Shown one piece after another: positions 36,058 through 44,445 of a DNA stretch of 64,000 bases. The stretch lies in the NCBI RefSeq assembly GCF_900155655.1, contig NZ_LT706987.1:1362701-1426700 (forward strand), written 5' to 3'. Position 1 is the first letter of the stretch, and the number at the start of each line of letters is the position of its first letter. Source of the DNA: Prevotella ihumii. GTDB lineage: Bacteria; Bacteroidota; Bacteroidia; Bacteroidales; Bacteroidaceae. The translations under genes and the position numbers were made by a program. The notes under the pieces are model-generated. The model was not told where the DNA came from and ran no database searches. It was given only the letters and a program-made list of their open reading frames with translations.

Positions 36058-38208
36058 ATGGAAAAGAATAAAGAGTTGCGCAATGCGTGGGACTTTGTAG
36101 AGCATACGGGCATTAGTATCTTCCTTACGGGTAAGGCTGGAACGGGCAAAACCACCTTTCTTCGTGCCGTGAAAGCACATAGTAACAAGCGTATTGTGGT
36201 AGTAGCACCTACGGGTGTTGCAGCTATCAATGCAGGAGGTATGACCATTCATTCCTTTTTTCAGCTTCCACTTGCTCCGTTTGTTCCCGAATCGCAGTTC
36301 CAACCTCGATTTGCCTACAGCAAAGAGAAGCGCAAGATAATGCGAACGCTCGACTTGCTTATCATTGACGAGATAAGTATGGTGCGCTCTGATGTGTTGG
36401 ACGCTATCGATTCGGTGCTCCGTCGTTTTCGTGACCATAACAAACCTTTTGGTGGAGTGCAGTTGCTGATGATTGGCGACTTGCAGCAACTTACGCCTGT
36501 GGTGACGCCTAACGAGGAAGCAATGCTACAACGCTATTATGATACACCATATTTCTTTGGTTCGAAAGCTTTGCGTAGCATCAATTATGTTACTATAGAG
36601 CTCTCGAAAGTTTTCCGACAGCAAGACGAATCCTTTATTGGCTTGCTCAATAACATTCGTGAAGGATGTCCTACAGAGGCTGATTTTGAATTGTTGAACC
36701 AATGCTATAAACCCGATTTCAAGCCCAATGGTAACAGCGACTTCATACGACTGACTACGCACAATCGCATTGCCGATTACCATAATTTGTCGGAGCTGAA
36801 CAAGCTTTCTACACCTGAATATCAATTTGAGGCAAATATAGAAGGTCAATTCCCTGAATATAACTATCCTGCTGATTATCAATTGACTTTAAAACGTGGT
36901 GCGCAAGTGATGTTTTTGCATAACGATAGCGAAGGAAGGTTTTACAATGGCAAGATAGGACATATTACTTATATAGACAACGAGTCTATTCAAGTGACGT
37001 GTCCTGGTGAGGCGGAAGCCATAGAGGTTGAACCACAACAATGGGAAAATACAAAGTACACCCTTAACGAGCAAACCAAACAAATAGAAGCGGAGGTGCA
37101 AGGCATCTTTACACAGTATCCTTTGCGCCTTGCGTGGGCTATAACGATACATAAAAGTCAAGGTCTTACGTTCAATCATGCTATTATTGATGCGCAGCAA
37201 GCCTTTGCAGCAGGTCAGGTGTATGTAGCTTTGAGTCGTTGTAGATCGTTAGAAGGCTTGGTTTTGGCTACTCCTTTAGGGGCTTCGGCTGTAAAAAATG
37301 ATGAACGAGTGAGTAGCTATATTGCGCAACAGCAAGAACGCACGCAGCAGAGCATTGAGGTTTTGCCACAATTAAAAGAGGAGTATCATAGATATTTGGT
37401 AGCCGAATTGTTCGACTTTACCGAACTTTACACTACCGAAACATCGCTTTTCCGTGTGCTAATAGAGTTTGGAATGAAGTTCCCAAAGGTGATTAGCCTG
37501 CACAAAAGTACTATTGGCGATTTGGATAGAGCGGTGTTGAGCGTGTCAAACAAGTGGAAACAAATTATAAATGCTATGCCATCAGCCGAGCTACATAGTG
37601 ATGTGGTTTTAGAACGCATTAAGAATGGTGCACGATATTTTTACAGTCAGATAGAAGAACTTTATCCTCGACTTCTTGATATAACAAAGACGGTGGAGCT
37701 GACCAATAAGGTTGGGGCGAAACGACTTAATAGTGTGTTTACCGAACTTGAACAAGTGTACGTTGCAAAGCGAGATTTGTTAGAAGAAATGATTGATACC
37801 GACTTCACTACGGCGGCTTATCTCACTGCAAAACAAGAAGCTATACTTGCTTCGATTGGAGATACAACAGCTCGTAAACGCCGCAAAGATGCGAAAAAGA
37901 AGGCAGAAAAGCCCGTGAAAGAACCTACGGCGGAAGTTTCGTATCGAATGTTCAAAAGTGGAATGTCGGTTGTTGACATCGCAAAGGAAAGAAATCTTGT
38001 GCCAACTACCATTTATTCGCATTTAGCACGCTATGTTTCTCAAGGTGTTTTGCGTGCAGATGAGGTGGTAGATGAGAAAAAATTGAACCTAATACGTAGA
38101 ATTATAAAGGGATTGGGTGAGGTAAATAACCTTAACGATATAAAACAATTATGCCCGAGCGATGTTTCCTATTGCGATATACGTATCGCAATAGCAGAAA
38201 AAAGATAA
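36058..38208 (+). CDS. PIF1-like DNA helicase with C-terminal helix-turn-helix
   Basis: From the ATG at 36058 the protein has 716 residues. Walker A is GKAGTGKT at residues 25-32 and Walker B is LLIIDEISM at about 100-108, followed by GDLQQLTPV. The C-terminal helicase domain has the superfamily 1 motif WAITIHKSQGLTF and VYVALSRCRSLEGLV. After the helicase core, roughly 300 residues include a Lys-rich linker and an HTH-like segment (SYRMFKSGMSVVDIAKERNL, PTTIYSHLARYV). Such fusions are widespread in Bacteroidetes and are probably involved in DNA repair or replication restart; the precise role is unknown. Confidence 0.85.
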   Translation: MEKNKELRNAWDFVEHTGISIFLTGKAGTGKTTFLRAVKAHSNKRIVVVAPTGVAAINAGGMTIHSFFQLPLAPFVPESQFQPRFAYSKEKRKIMRTLDLLIIDEISMVRSDVLDAIDSVLRRFRDHNKPFGGVQLLMIGDLQQLTPVVTPNEEAMLQRYYDTPYFFGSKALRSINYVTIELSKVFRQQDESFIGLLNNIREGCPTEADFELLNQCYKPDFKPNGNSDFIRLTTHNRIADYHNLSELNKLSTPEYQFEANIEGQFPEYNYPADYQLTLKRGAQVMFLHNDSEGRFYNGKIGHITYIDNESIQVTCPGEAEAIEVEPQQWENTKYTLNEQTKQIEAEVQGIFTQYPLRLAWAITIHKSQGLTFNHAIIDAQQAFAAGQVYVALSRCRSLEGLVLATPLGASAVKNDERVSSYIAQQQERTQQSIEVLPQLKEEYHRYLVAELFDFTELYTTETSLFRVLIEFGMKFPKVISLHKSTIGDLDRAVLSVSNKWKQIINAMPSAELHSDVVLERIKNGARYFYSQIEELYPRLLDITKTVELTNKVGAKRLNSVFTELEQVYVAKRDLLEEMIDTDFTTAAYLTAKQEAILASIGDTTARKRRKDAKKKAEKPVKEPTAEVSYRMFKSGMSVVDIAKERNLVPTTIYSHLARYVSQGVLRADEVVDEKKLNLIRRIIKGLGEVNNLNDIKQLCPSDVSYCDIRIAIAEKR

Positions 38209-38365
38209 GTATGTTGTTGCATTAAAATATCTTTTTACACACCAATGTAAATGCTTATCACAGTATAATTGAAATCATAAATTTTAAAAGTTTAACTGCT
38301 GTACATACAAAATTATATGTAATCTGCAAAAAAGTATAAATCGAAAGTAAAAAAACGACAATAAG

Positions 38366-38396
38366 TTTGTGGTTTACGATTTTTATAGTATCTTTG
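38366..38396 (+). promoter_or_regulatory. Promoter of candidate ncRNA 2
   Basis: TTTG at 38366-38369 and TATCTTTG at 38389-38396 are 19 bp apart and lie upstream of a non-coding unit. Confidence 0.65.
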
Positions 38397-38402
38397 CAAC
38401 TG

Positions 38403-38586
38403 TAATTCAATTAGATTTGATTATGAAACAGACAAAATAGTTATTAGTAAGTTAATAGTCAAACAATAGTAGTTGGCCCATCTTTGGGAAAAGGTATGTC
38501 AATGAGAATTGAGTCAAGTAATTTTTTGAGTTATTTAGTTAAGTGGCAATGCCTATGTTTGCGGGAGCAAATATAGGCTTTTTTTT
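38403..38586 (+). ncRNA. Candidate small RNA 2 (about 184 nt)
   Basis: A consensus promoter is followed by about 150 nt without a credible ORF. A terminator then follows: GCCTATGTTTGC pairs with GCAAATATAGGC (38551-38578, one G-U) and eight T residues come after. The middle carries a CCCA-TCTT-TGGG hairpin. Size and layout are close to candidate ncRNA 1 but the primary sequences are not clearly similar. Position directly before the separately promoted glnN gene makes a role in nitrogen regulation conceivable; a 6S-like RNA is another option. Neither is shown by the sequence. Confidence 0.6.
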
Positions 38587-38616
38587 GATTTAAATCAATA
38601 TTATAAATGGTAGTAA

Positions 38617-38649
38617 GCTTGGTGTTTATGTTGGAAATGGTTACATTTG
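38617..38649 (+). promoter_or_regulatory. Promoter of the glutamine synthetase gene
   Basis: TTGG near 38617 and TACATTTG at 38642-38649 are about 21 bp apart, 35 bp before the start codon. Confidence 0.55.
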
Positions 38650-38683
38650 CAGCGCAAATACTAATGAAAATAAAGAGAAGCTT

Positions 38684-40873
38684 ATGAAGAATTTAAGGTT
38701 TGAGGTCGTAAAGGAAGCATTCCAAAAACGACCAATCGCAGTTAATATACCAAAAGAACGCCCAGCAGAGATATTTGGTAAGTATGTTTTTACTCGAAAA
38801 AAGATGTACAAGTACTTGCCTAAAGGCACGTTTGAGCAAATGATTGACGTGATGGATAATGGTGCTCGCTTCGATCGTTCCATAGCCGATGTTGTGGCAA
38901 AAGGTATGAAACAATGGGCTGAAGAAAATGGTGTAACCCACTACACACACTGGTTTCAACCACTTACAGAAGGTACTGCAGAGAAGCACGATGCCTTTAT
39001 TGAATTTGATAGTGATGGCGGAATGATAGAAGACTTCTCTGGTAAGCTGCTTGTACAGCAAGAACCAGATGCCAGTTCGTTCCCTTCTGGCGGTATTCGC
39101 AATACCTTTGAGGCACGTGGATATTCAGCTTGGGACCCTACAAGTCCTGTCTTTATCATTGATGATACGCTTTGTATTCCCACCATATTTATATCTTATA
39201 CGGGCGAAGCATTAGACTATAAAGCCCCATTGCTCCGTTCTTTGAAGGCGGTAAATAAGGCAGCAAAGGACGTTTGTCAATATTTCTACCCCGATGTAAA
39301 GAAGGTTCAAACCAATTTAGGTTGGGAACAAGAGTACTTTCTTGTAGATTTAGACCTTTATAATGCACGCCCCGACTTGATGTTGACAGGTCGTACATTG
39401 ATAGGACACGGGTCTGCAAAAAATCAACAGATGGACGATCACTACTTTGGTATCATTCCTGAGCGTGTGCAAAACTATATGAAAGAGCTTGAAATAGAAG
39501 CCTTGAAACTTGGAATACCTTGCAAAACCCGTCATAATGAGGTGGCTCCTGGGCAGTTTGAGCTTGCTCCAATCTTCGAGGAATGTAACTTAGCCGTGGA
39601 TCATAATATGGTTTTGATGTCATTGATGAAACGTATTGCCCACAAACATAGCTTCGAAGTACTCTTACACGAGAAACCTTTTGCTGGCATTAATGGGTCG
39701 GGCAAGCATAACAACTGGAGTTTGTCTACCGATACGGGCGTACTTTTGCACAGCAGCGGTAAGGGGCCAAAGGATAACCTTCGGTTTGTTGTCTTCATTG
39801 TCGAAACCTTAATGGGTGTTTACAAGCACAATGGACTCTTAAAAGCCTCAGTGATGAGTGCTACCAACGACCATCGTTTGGGTGCAAACGAAGCACCTCC
39901 TGCTATTATTTCTTCATTCCTTGGCAAGCAATTGTCCGACCTTCTCAACCATATAGAAAATGCTAACAATGAAGCACTTTTCGATGTAAAGGATAAAAAA
40001 GAGTTCAGATTGGACATTGCAGAAATACCCGAACTCTTTATCGATAATACCGATCGCAATCGCACCTCTGCTTTTGCGTTTACGGGAAATCGTTTCGAGC
40101 TGCGTGCTGTTGGGTCTGAAGCCAATTGTGCATCGGCTTTAATCGTCTTGAACACTGCCGTGGCAGAAGCACTCACACAATTTAAGCAACGTGTAGATGC
40201 ACTTGTTGAGCGTGGCGAAGACCTTAATGCCGCCCTTATTGAGGTGTTACGCGAAGACATAAAGACCTGTAAACCAATTCACTTTGAAGGTAATGGCTAC
40301 AGCAACGAATGGGAAGAAGAAGCATTACGCCGTGGATTGGACTGCGAGCGCAGTACTCCGTTGTGTATTGACAGCTATCTTACTGAAAATTCGGTCAAGA
40401 TGTTCGAATCGATGAATGTAATGACCAAGAACGAGTTGATAGCCCGTAACGAGGTGAAGTGGGAAACTTACATTAAGAAAGTACAAATTGAAGCGCGTGT
40501 AATGGCTGATTTGGCTTTGAACCATATCATTCCTGTTGCTACCATTTATCAAACCAAGTTGGCTAAGAATGTAAAGTCGATGCTCAAAATATTCGGTCGT
40601 GAAGAAGGAGAAGTGCTCACTTCGCGCAACTTAAAGATACTTCGTGAGATTGCCGAACGTACCCAACTCATTGAGACAGGTGTAGACGAGCTATATGAAG
40701 CTAAAAAGGCTGCAAATGCTATCAAGTGTATTCGTGAGCGCGCCATAGCCTATCACGATACCATTATTCCAAAGATGGAGGAGATACGTTACCATATTGA
40801 TGAATTGGAAATGAAGGTAAACGACGAAATATGGACACTTCCTAAGTATCGTGAATTGCTCTTCATCAGATAA
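38684..40873 (+). CDS. glnN: Glutamine synthetase type III
   Basis: The enzyme makes glutamine from glutamate, ammonia and ATP. At 729 residues it is far longer than type I or II and matches the GSIII class first described in Bacteroides. The N-terminal segment RPAEIFGKYVFTRKKM is GSIII-specific. Catalytic-domain motifs include NLGWEQEYFLVD with the metal-binding Glu, KTRHNEVAPGQFELAPIFEE, NGSGKHNNWSLST and NRTSAFAFTGNRFELRAVGS. It is monocistronic, with its own promoter and a strong terminator. Confidence 0.95.
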   Translation: MKNLRFEVVKEAFQKRPIAVNIPKERPAEIFGKYVFTRKKMYKYLPKGTFEQMIDVMDNGARFDRSIADVVAKGMKQWAEENGVTHYTHWFQPLTEGTAEKHDAFIEFDSDGGMIEDFSGKLLVQQEPDASSFPSGGIRNTFEARGYSAWDPTSPVFIIDDTLCIPTIFISYTGEALDYKAPLLRSLKAVNKAAKDVCQYFYPDVKKVQTNLGWEQEYFLVDLDLYNARPDLMLTGRTLIGHGSAKNQQMDDHYFGIIPERVQNYMKELEIEALKLGIPCKTRHNEVAPGQFELAPIFEECNLAVDHNMVLMSLMKRIAHKHSFEVLLHEKPFAGINGSGKHNNWSLSTDTGVLLHSSGKGPKDNLRFVVFIVETLMGVYKHNGLLKASVMSATNDHRLGANEAPPAIISSFLGKQLSDLLNHIENANNEALFDVKDKKEFRLDIAEIPELFIDNTDRNRTSAFAFTGNRFELRAVGSEANCASALIVLNTAVAEALTQFKQRVDALVERGEDLNAALIEVLREDIKTCKPIHFEGNGYSNEWEEEALRRGLDCERSTPLCIDSYLTENSVKMFESMNVMTKNELIARNEVKWETYIKKVQIEARVMADLALNHIIPVATIYQTKLAKNVKSMLKIFGREEGEVLTSRNLKILREIAERTQLIETGVDELYEAKKAANAIKCIRERAIAYHDTIIPKMEEIRYHIDELEMKVNDEIWTLPKYRELLFIR

Positions 40874-40910
40874 AACCCCGATGAAATGGGATAGAATTAT
40901 AGAATAGAAT

Positions 40911-40960
40911 AAAATAAGCCTTCGAAAAGTTGTATCTTAACTTTCGAGGGTTTATTTTTT
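40911..40960 (+). terminator. Terminator of glnN
   Basis: AAATAAGCCTTCGAAAAGTT pairs with AACTTTCGAGGGTTTATTT around a GTATCTT loop, with a T run at the end, about 40 bp after the stop. The A/T ends make it potentially bidirectional. Confidence 0.8.
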
Positions 40961-40985
40961 ATATCAATGTTTGAGAATGTTTTTT

Positions 40986-41125
40986 AACCCAAATCGGTCG
41001 TTAGACTTCTTCGAGATTTGCGAGTTTATTTTGAGCTATTTTTGGTTGTTTTTGAAGACGTTTAGTGCGCTAAACAACTGAAAAAACAAACGAAAAGAGC
41101 CAAAGCCTTTTCGGCTTTATGCTTT
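40986..41125. repeat. Family A element (copy A5), right end missing
   Basis: It starts AACCCAAATCGGTCGTTAG and continues with the same interior as A4 (CTTCTTCGAGATTTGCG, GACGTTTAGTGCGCTAAAC). A deletion joins AAAAGAGCCAAA to the AGCCTTTTCGG segment and the right terminal repeat is lost. It lies between glnN and the convergent glsB. Confidence 0.82.
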
Positions 41126-41160
41126 ATTTTTGATGTACTATAAATGTGAAGAACAAGGTT

Positions 41161-42153
41161 TTACTCCTTGTTCTTGTAGATTATTTTGTTTGCTCCACTG
41201 GTAAAATTGAGGGCTTCTGGGTGGTCGTTAGCAAAGCTTTCTATATGTCGCACACGTTTTTGTTCGAATATTTCGTCTACTGCTATCAATATCCCCGTCT
41301 CTTCTACATCGCCAAACCCATAATTTATGGCAGTTCCGAAAAGCTTCATTGTAGGCGAAAGGTTCATATACGCATTAATCAATGGGGGAATATTAAATCC
41401 GAAACTGCGTATTTCTTTGTTCAGAATTTTATAGTCCTCCTTGAATGAACCTCCCGTAAAAAGCGGTTCTAATTCGCTTTCGGGTGTATCCATTTTTAGC
41501 GGTTTAATCGGTATTATTAGCTCTTCTTTGTCGCCAAAATACTTTTTCAAGAAGTAGAGTATCATATCTCTGCCCTTGCGAATATACGAAGGATACATTG
41601 TAACCTTACCAAAGAAGTATTTGCAATTAGGGTTGAGCACTGTCAGCGCACCAAGTCCGTCCCAAAGGTTGTCCAATGCAAAGATACTTTTTGAGTTGTT
41701 GCGCACATTTTGATAATCAAGCGACACGAACGAGCGTCCCAATTCCACCGTATAAGGTGCATACTCCTTCATAAACTTTTCAGAGAAATGGAACATATGA
41801 CTTGTTGCCAAGATGGGTTGTTGATTATCGTTCAACTTCCATTGGTCGCCAAAGATGTATCGATACCCCCCAATAATTTCCTCTGCTTCAGGGTTCCAAA
41901 CAATGAGTTGTTTGCAACAATCGGGCATCACATCAAACTCGTCAATATCCTTAGCCTTACCTGTTCCCCCTCCAGCACTTCGGAACGCTACCTCACGGAG
42001 ACGTCCCACCTCGTCCATAAGATGAGGTGCTTCGTTTGCTGCGAATACATAAATCTTGTTATGACTTTTGTTAGTTTTTCGCAACAATCGTTCTGAGGTA
42101 AGCTCGCTTCTTAATAATTCTTTGCTTACAGGCTGGATAATTTCTTCTTCCAT
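41161..42153 (-). CDS. glsB: GNAT-type N-acyltransferase, GlsB/OlsB-like (glycine lipid synthesis)
   Basis: The 330 residues resemble the OlsB/hemolysin-like acyltransferase family: EVGRLREVAFRSAGGGTG, KQLIVWNPEAEEIIGGYRYI, TVELGRSFVSLDYQ and LDNLWDGLGALTVLNPNCKYFFG. In Bacteroides, GlsB acylates the amino group of glycine with a 3-hydroxy fatty acid, the first step to glycine and flavolipin-type serine-glycine lipids. The minus-strand upstream neighbour is a PlsC-like acyltransferase matching GlsA, which adds the second, ester-linked acyl chain. The two genes form an operon with a 75-bp gap. The substrate is inferred from the Bacteroides pathway. Confidence 0.8.
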   Translation of the reverse strand: MEEEIIQPVSKELLRSELTSERLLRKTNKSHNKIYVFAANEAPHLMDEVGRLREVAFRSAGGGTGKAKDIDEFDVMPDCCKQLIVWNPEAEEIIGGYRYIFGDQWKLNDNQQPILATSHMFHFSEKFMKEYAPYTVELGRSFVSLDYQNVRNNSKSIFALDNLWDGLGALTVLNPNCKYFFGKVTMYPSYIRKGRDMILYFLKKYFGDKEELIIPIKPLKMDTPESELEPLFTGGSFKEDYKILNKEIRSFGFNIPPLINAYMNLSPTMKLFGTAINYGFGDVEETGILIAVDEIFEQKRVRHIESFANDHPEALNFTSGANKIIYKNKE

Positions 42154-42228
42154 TGTTATATCTCGATTTTGATCGCTCCTATTTTTTGAGTCCTAATACC
42201 TAATACTCCGATTTTGTCTTGGGTACTT

Positions 42229-43044
42229 TTATAATTCGTATACCTTGTCTTGTACAAATTTTGCCCATTCCATCGGCTTTTTGCTTTTATCGAATGTTTG
42301 CCAAGGGATAGGCTTTCCGAAAGCAATACGGAATGTTTTTCCTACATTTTTGTACATTTCATCGACAAGAAATAGCATTGCGAGGTTCACTTTCTTAACG
42401 TATTTGTCGCTAAAGTGAGCTATGCGATAAAAACGTTCCGAGTTTTGCCCGCTAAAGTAGATGGGTATTACGTCGCGCTTATACTCTACACTCTTGGTGA
42501 TAAATGTTTTTGTCCACGGTAGGTCGTGTATCTCGCCGTTAATCTTACGGCTGTTAAGTCCTGCTGGGAACATTAGGATGTGGCAGTCGCTGCTAAAGCC
42601 GGCTTCTACCATTCTTGGGAAATCTTTGCTTTGTTTTCCTGTCTTGTTGATGCCAATGCTTACAGGTTTGAGTCCTGGCAGATTGAGTAGTAAATCGTTT
42701 ACCAAATACTTGAATTTACCATCGTAATGCTGCCCAATGATTGAGCCGAGAGCCACCCCATCTTGTCCACCGAGAGGGTGATTGGACACGAAGGTGTACA
42801 GTTTGCCATCGTTCTTGTCGGGCAAGTTTTCCAATCCGTCAATATGGATTGTCATTTCCAAGTAGCGCACACACTCTGTTAACCATTCTGTGCCCACTTT
42901 GTCTCTGCTATCCCACAAGAATTTGTTCACCTCGTCCTCGTGAATAATGCCTTTCAACCAGTTTACAGCGAACTGCGGAACAAACTTTGCTTTGCTCCCC
43001 ATCTTGCTTGCAAGTATCTTTTCGATGTCTATGGTTTTCTCCAT
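42229..43044 (-). CDS. glsA: PlsC-like 1-acyltransferase, GlsA-like (glycine lipid synthesis)
   Basis: This 271-residue protein carries the acyltransferase motif block YTFVSNHPLGGQDGVALG, a variant of the HX4D motif (HPLGGQD), and LMFPAGLNSRKINGEIHDLP around the second block. It has no clear transmembrane helix, so it probably acts at the inner face of the membrane. It precedes glsB in the same minus-strand operon. In Bacteroides GlsA converts the monoacyl glycine made by GlsB to the diacyl glycine lipid. A minus-strand -7 box TAAATTTG lies at 43085-43078. Confidence 0.8.
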   Translation of the reverse strand: MEKTIDIEKILASKMGSKAKFVPQFAVNWLKGIIHEDEVNKFLWDSRDKVGTEWLTECVRYLEMTIHIDGLENLPDKNDGKLYTFVSNHPLGGQDGVALGSIIGQHYDGKFKYLVNDLLLNLPGLKPVSIGINKTGKQSKDFPRMVEAGFSSDCHILMFPAGLNSRKINGEIHDLPWTKTFITKSVEYKRDVIPIYFSGQNSERFYRIAHFSDKYVKKVNLAMLFLVDEMYKNVGKTFRIAFGKPIPWQTFDKSKKPMEWAKFVQDKVYEL

Positions 43045-43110
43045 TATACGCTCTTTTCTCTGCTTTATCTAAGATGCAAATTTAACGAAACCTTTTTAAT
43101 TATTATCCTA

Positions 43111-43143
43111 TTTGAGCGAAAATCTACAAAAAACTTATCTTTG
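43111..43143 (+). promoter_or_regulatory. Plus-strand promoter divergent from glsA
   Basis: TTTG at 43111-43114 and TATCTTTG at 43136-43143 are 21 bp apart. It is close to the glsA promoter in the opposite direction and leads into a 43-codon ORF. Confidence 0.55.
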
Positions 43144-43175
43144 TGTTCGTTAAATCAACAATTTATGTAGCTAAT

Positions 43176-43307
43176 ATGCTGAATGTTATGAACGAAGTAG
43201 AGGATTTTGATTTTAAACTTGAAGCCGAGATGCGGAACAATAAGCAAAAAGTGTGCCACGGAGGTGTGTTGCTGTGCTGCGAATTAACATTTGAAAAGCC
43301 GAAATAG
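43176..43307 (+). CDS. Possible 43-residue peptide, 3' part overlapping a repeat
   Basis: A short frame starts about 26 nt after a predicted transcription start. The first half looks like an acidic soluble peptide (MLNVMNEVEDFDFKLEAEMR). The last 20 codons overlap the left flank of repeat B5 (from GTGTGCCA near 43248), which has a non-coding counterpart at 19680. It may be a small gene truncated by, or fused to, the repeat, or no gene at all. The promoter is the main argument for it. Confidence 0.3.
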   Translation: MLNVMNEVEDFDFKLEAEMRNNKQKVCHGGVLLCCELTFEKPK

Positions 43308-43560
43308 GAGTGTTTTAATCTTCCTTTATTGTGTTCTAAAATGCTGTTTGTCAAGTCTTGCTACCCCAAAGTTCAACTTTGACCTTACAAGACATATATG
43401 TTTGGCATTGCCAAAGTTCAACTTTGGCTGTCCCAAAGTTCCACTTTGAGCTTGAAAAACACCTGTGTAAGGCTCGTTTTTTGTTGGTTTTGTCGCTTCA
43501 AAAGGTCTATTCTTACGTGTTTTGGCATCATTCTTTTTGCACATATACTTCAATTTTTGT
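43245..43560. repeat. Family B phased-palindrome element (copy B5)
   Basis: The modules are CAAAGTTCAACTTTG at 43367, GACATATATGTTTGG near 43391, CAAAGTTCAACTTTGG at 43412 and CAAAGTTCCACTTTG at 43434. Both flanks match copy B2 over about 100 bp each side. The remaining 43560-43890 holds scattered AT-rich sequence with no gene I can support. Confidence 0.85.
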
Positions 43561-43897
43561 GCTATTAGTTGTATATCAACGACTTGCGTTTGCACACAAA
43601 TTAAGCCCCTATTTCGGTGTAAATGTGTTGTTGCGTGTAAATCGGCTAAAAACGAACCCTCGATTTAACATTTACGAGCGACTTAACGGAAGAACAGAAA
43701 CAATAAAACGAAAAATAAGCATTGCTGAATTGCTCGGCTATGAAAGAAAGCGCATTAGCAATCAAACGCAGAAAGCAAGGTTGCTTTTTGTAAATTATTT
43801 TCCTGTTTGTCCTAATTTTTCTTATATCCTTCCTTGGATTGGGAGGTGCAAAATATCCGTTAAATAAATAAAAAAAGCCGTTGTTTTGAAAATAATG

Positions 43898-43939
43898 TGG
43901 GGAATGGGGGCGGATTGTGGGGAATTTTGTTTAACTTTG
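43898..43939 (+). promoter_or_regulatory. mraZ promoter with probable MraZ operator
   Basis: Three TGGGG boxes occur at 43898-43902, 43905-43909 and 43918-43922, directly before a -7 TAACTTTG (43932-43939). In E. coli, MraZ binds spaced TGGG direct repeats upstream of its own operon and represses it. Here GTGGG boxes at 43897 and 43917 are 20 bp apart, two helical turns, and cover the -33 position. Autoregulation of the dcw operon by MraZ is a well-supported inference. Confidence 0.7.
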
Positions 43940-43966
43940 AACCGAGTTTTGAATATATAAGAACAC

Positions 43967-44440
43967 ATGCGTTTTTTAGGTAACATAGAAGCCAAGACTG
44001 ATGCAAAGGGAAGAGCCTTTCTGCCAGCCACTTTTCGTAAGATACTCAATGTATCGGGCGAAGAGTCGCTCATTATGAAGAAAGACGTTTTCCAACCTTG
44101 CTTGGTGCTTTATCCTGAGAGCGTGTGGAACGAAATGTTGGACAATCTTCGCAAGCGTCTCAATCGTTGGAACAGCAAAGACCAGATGATTTATCGTCAG
44201 TTTGTTTCCGATGTTGAGATGATAAGCCTTGATGGCAATGGTCGTTTTCTTATCCCTAAACGATACCTAAAGTTGGCGAATATAGACCAGCAGATTAAGT
44301 TTATCGGTATGGACGATTGCATAGAGATATGGCCTAACAATGGCGAAACAGCATTTCTCGATTTAGACGATTTTAGCCAATCGTTGGAAGCTATTATGGG
44401 CAGCCAACAAGGTTTTATGGATAACACACAGAGCGAATAA
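43967..44440 (+). CDS. mraZ: Transcriptional regulator MraZ
   Basis: This 157-residue protein has two SpoVT/AbrB-like halves: MRFLGNIEAKTDAKGRAFLP with ATFRKIL, and ISLDGNGRFLIPKRYLKLAN. In the known family it forms a ring-shaped oligomer that binds upstream direct repeats and controls division and wall genes. Such repeats are visible at 43898-43922. It is the first gene of the dcw cluster, 5 bp before rsmH. Confidence 0.95.
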   Translation: MRFLGNIEAKTDAKGRAFLPATFRKILNVSGEESLIMKKDVFQPCLVLYPESVWNEMLDNLRKRLNRWNSKDQMIYRQFVSDVEMISLDGNGRFLIPKRYLKLANIDQQIKFIGMDDCIEIWPNNGETAFLDLDDFSQSLEAIMGSQQGFMDNTQSE

Positions 44441-44445
44441 GCACA

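Noticed and set aside
38403..38586. tmRNA or RNase P RNA considered
   Set aside because: No tRNA-like acceptor end, tag ORF or conserved RNase P core sequence could be found in either ncRNA candidate.
43358..43867. 169-codon ORF between glsA and mraZ
   Set aside because: The first half is the family B palindrome array and the second half has no homologous look; no promoter precedes it.
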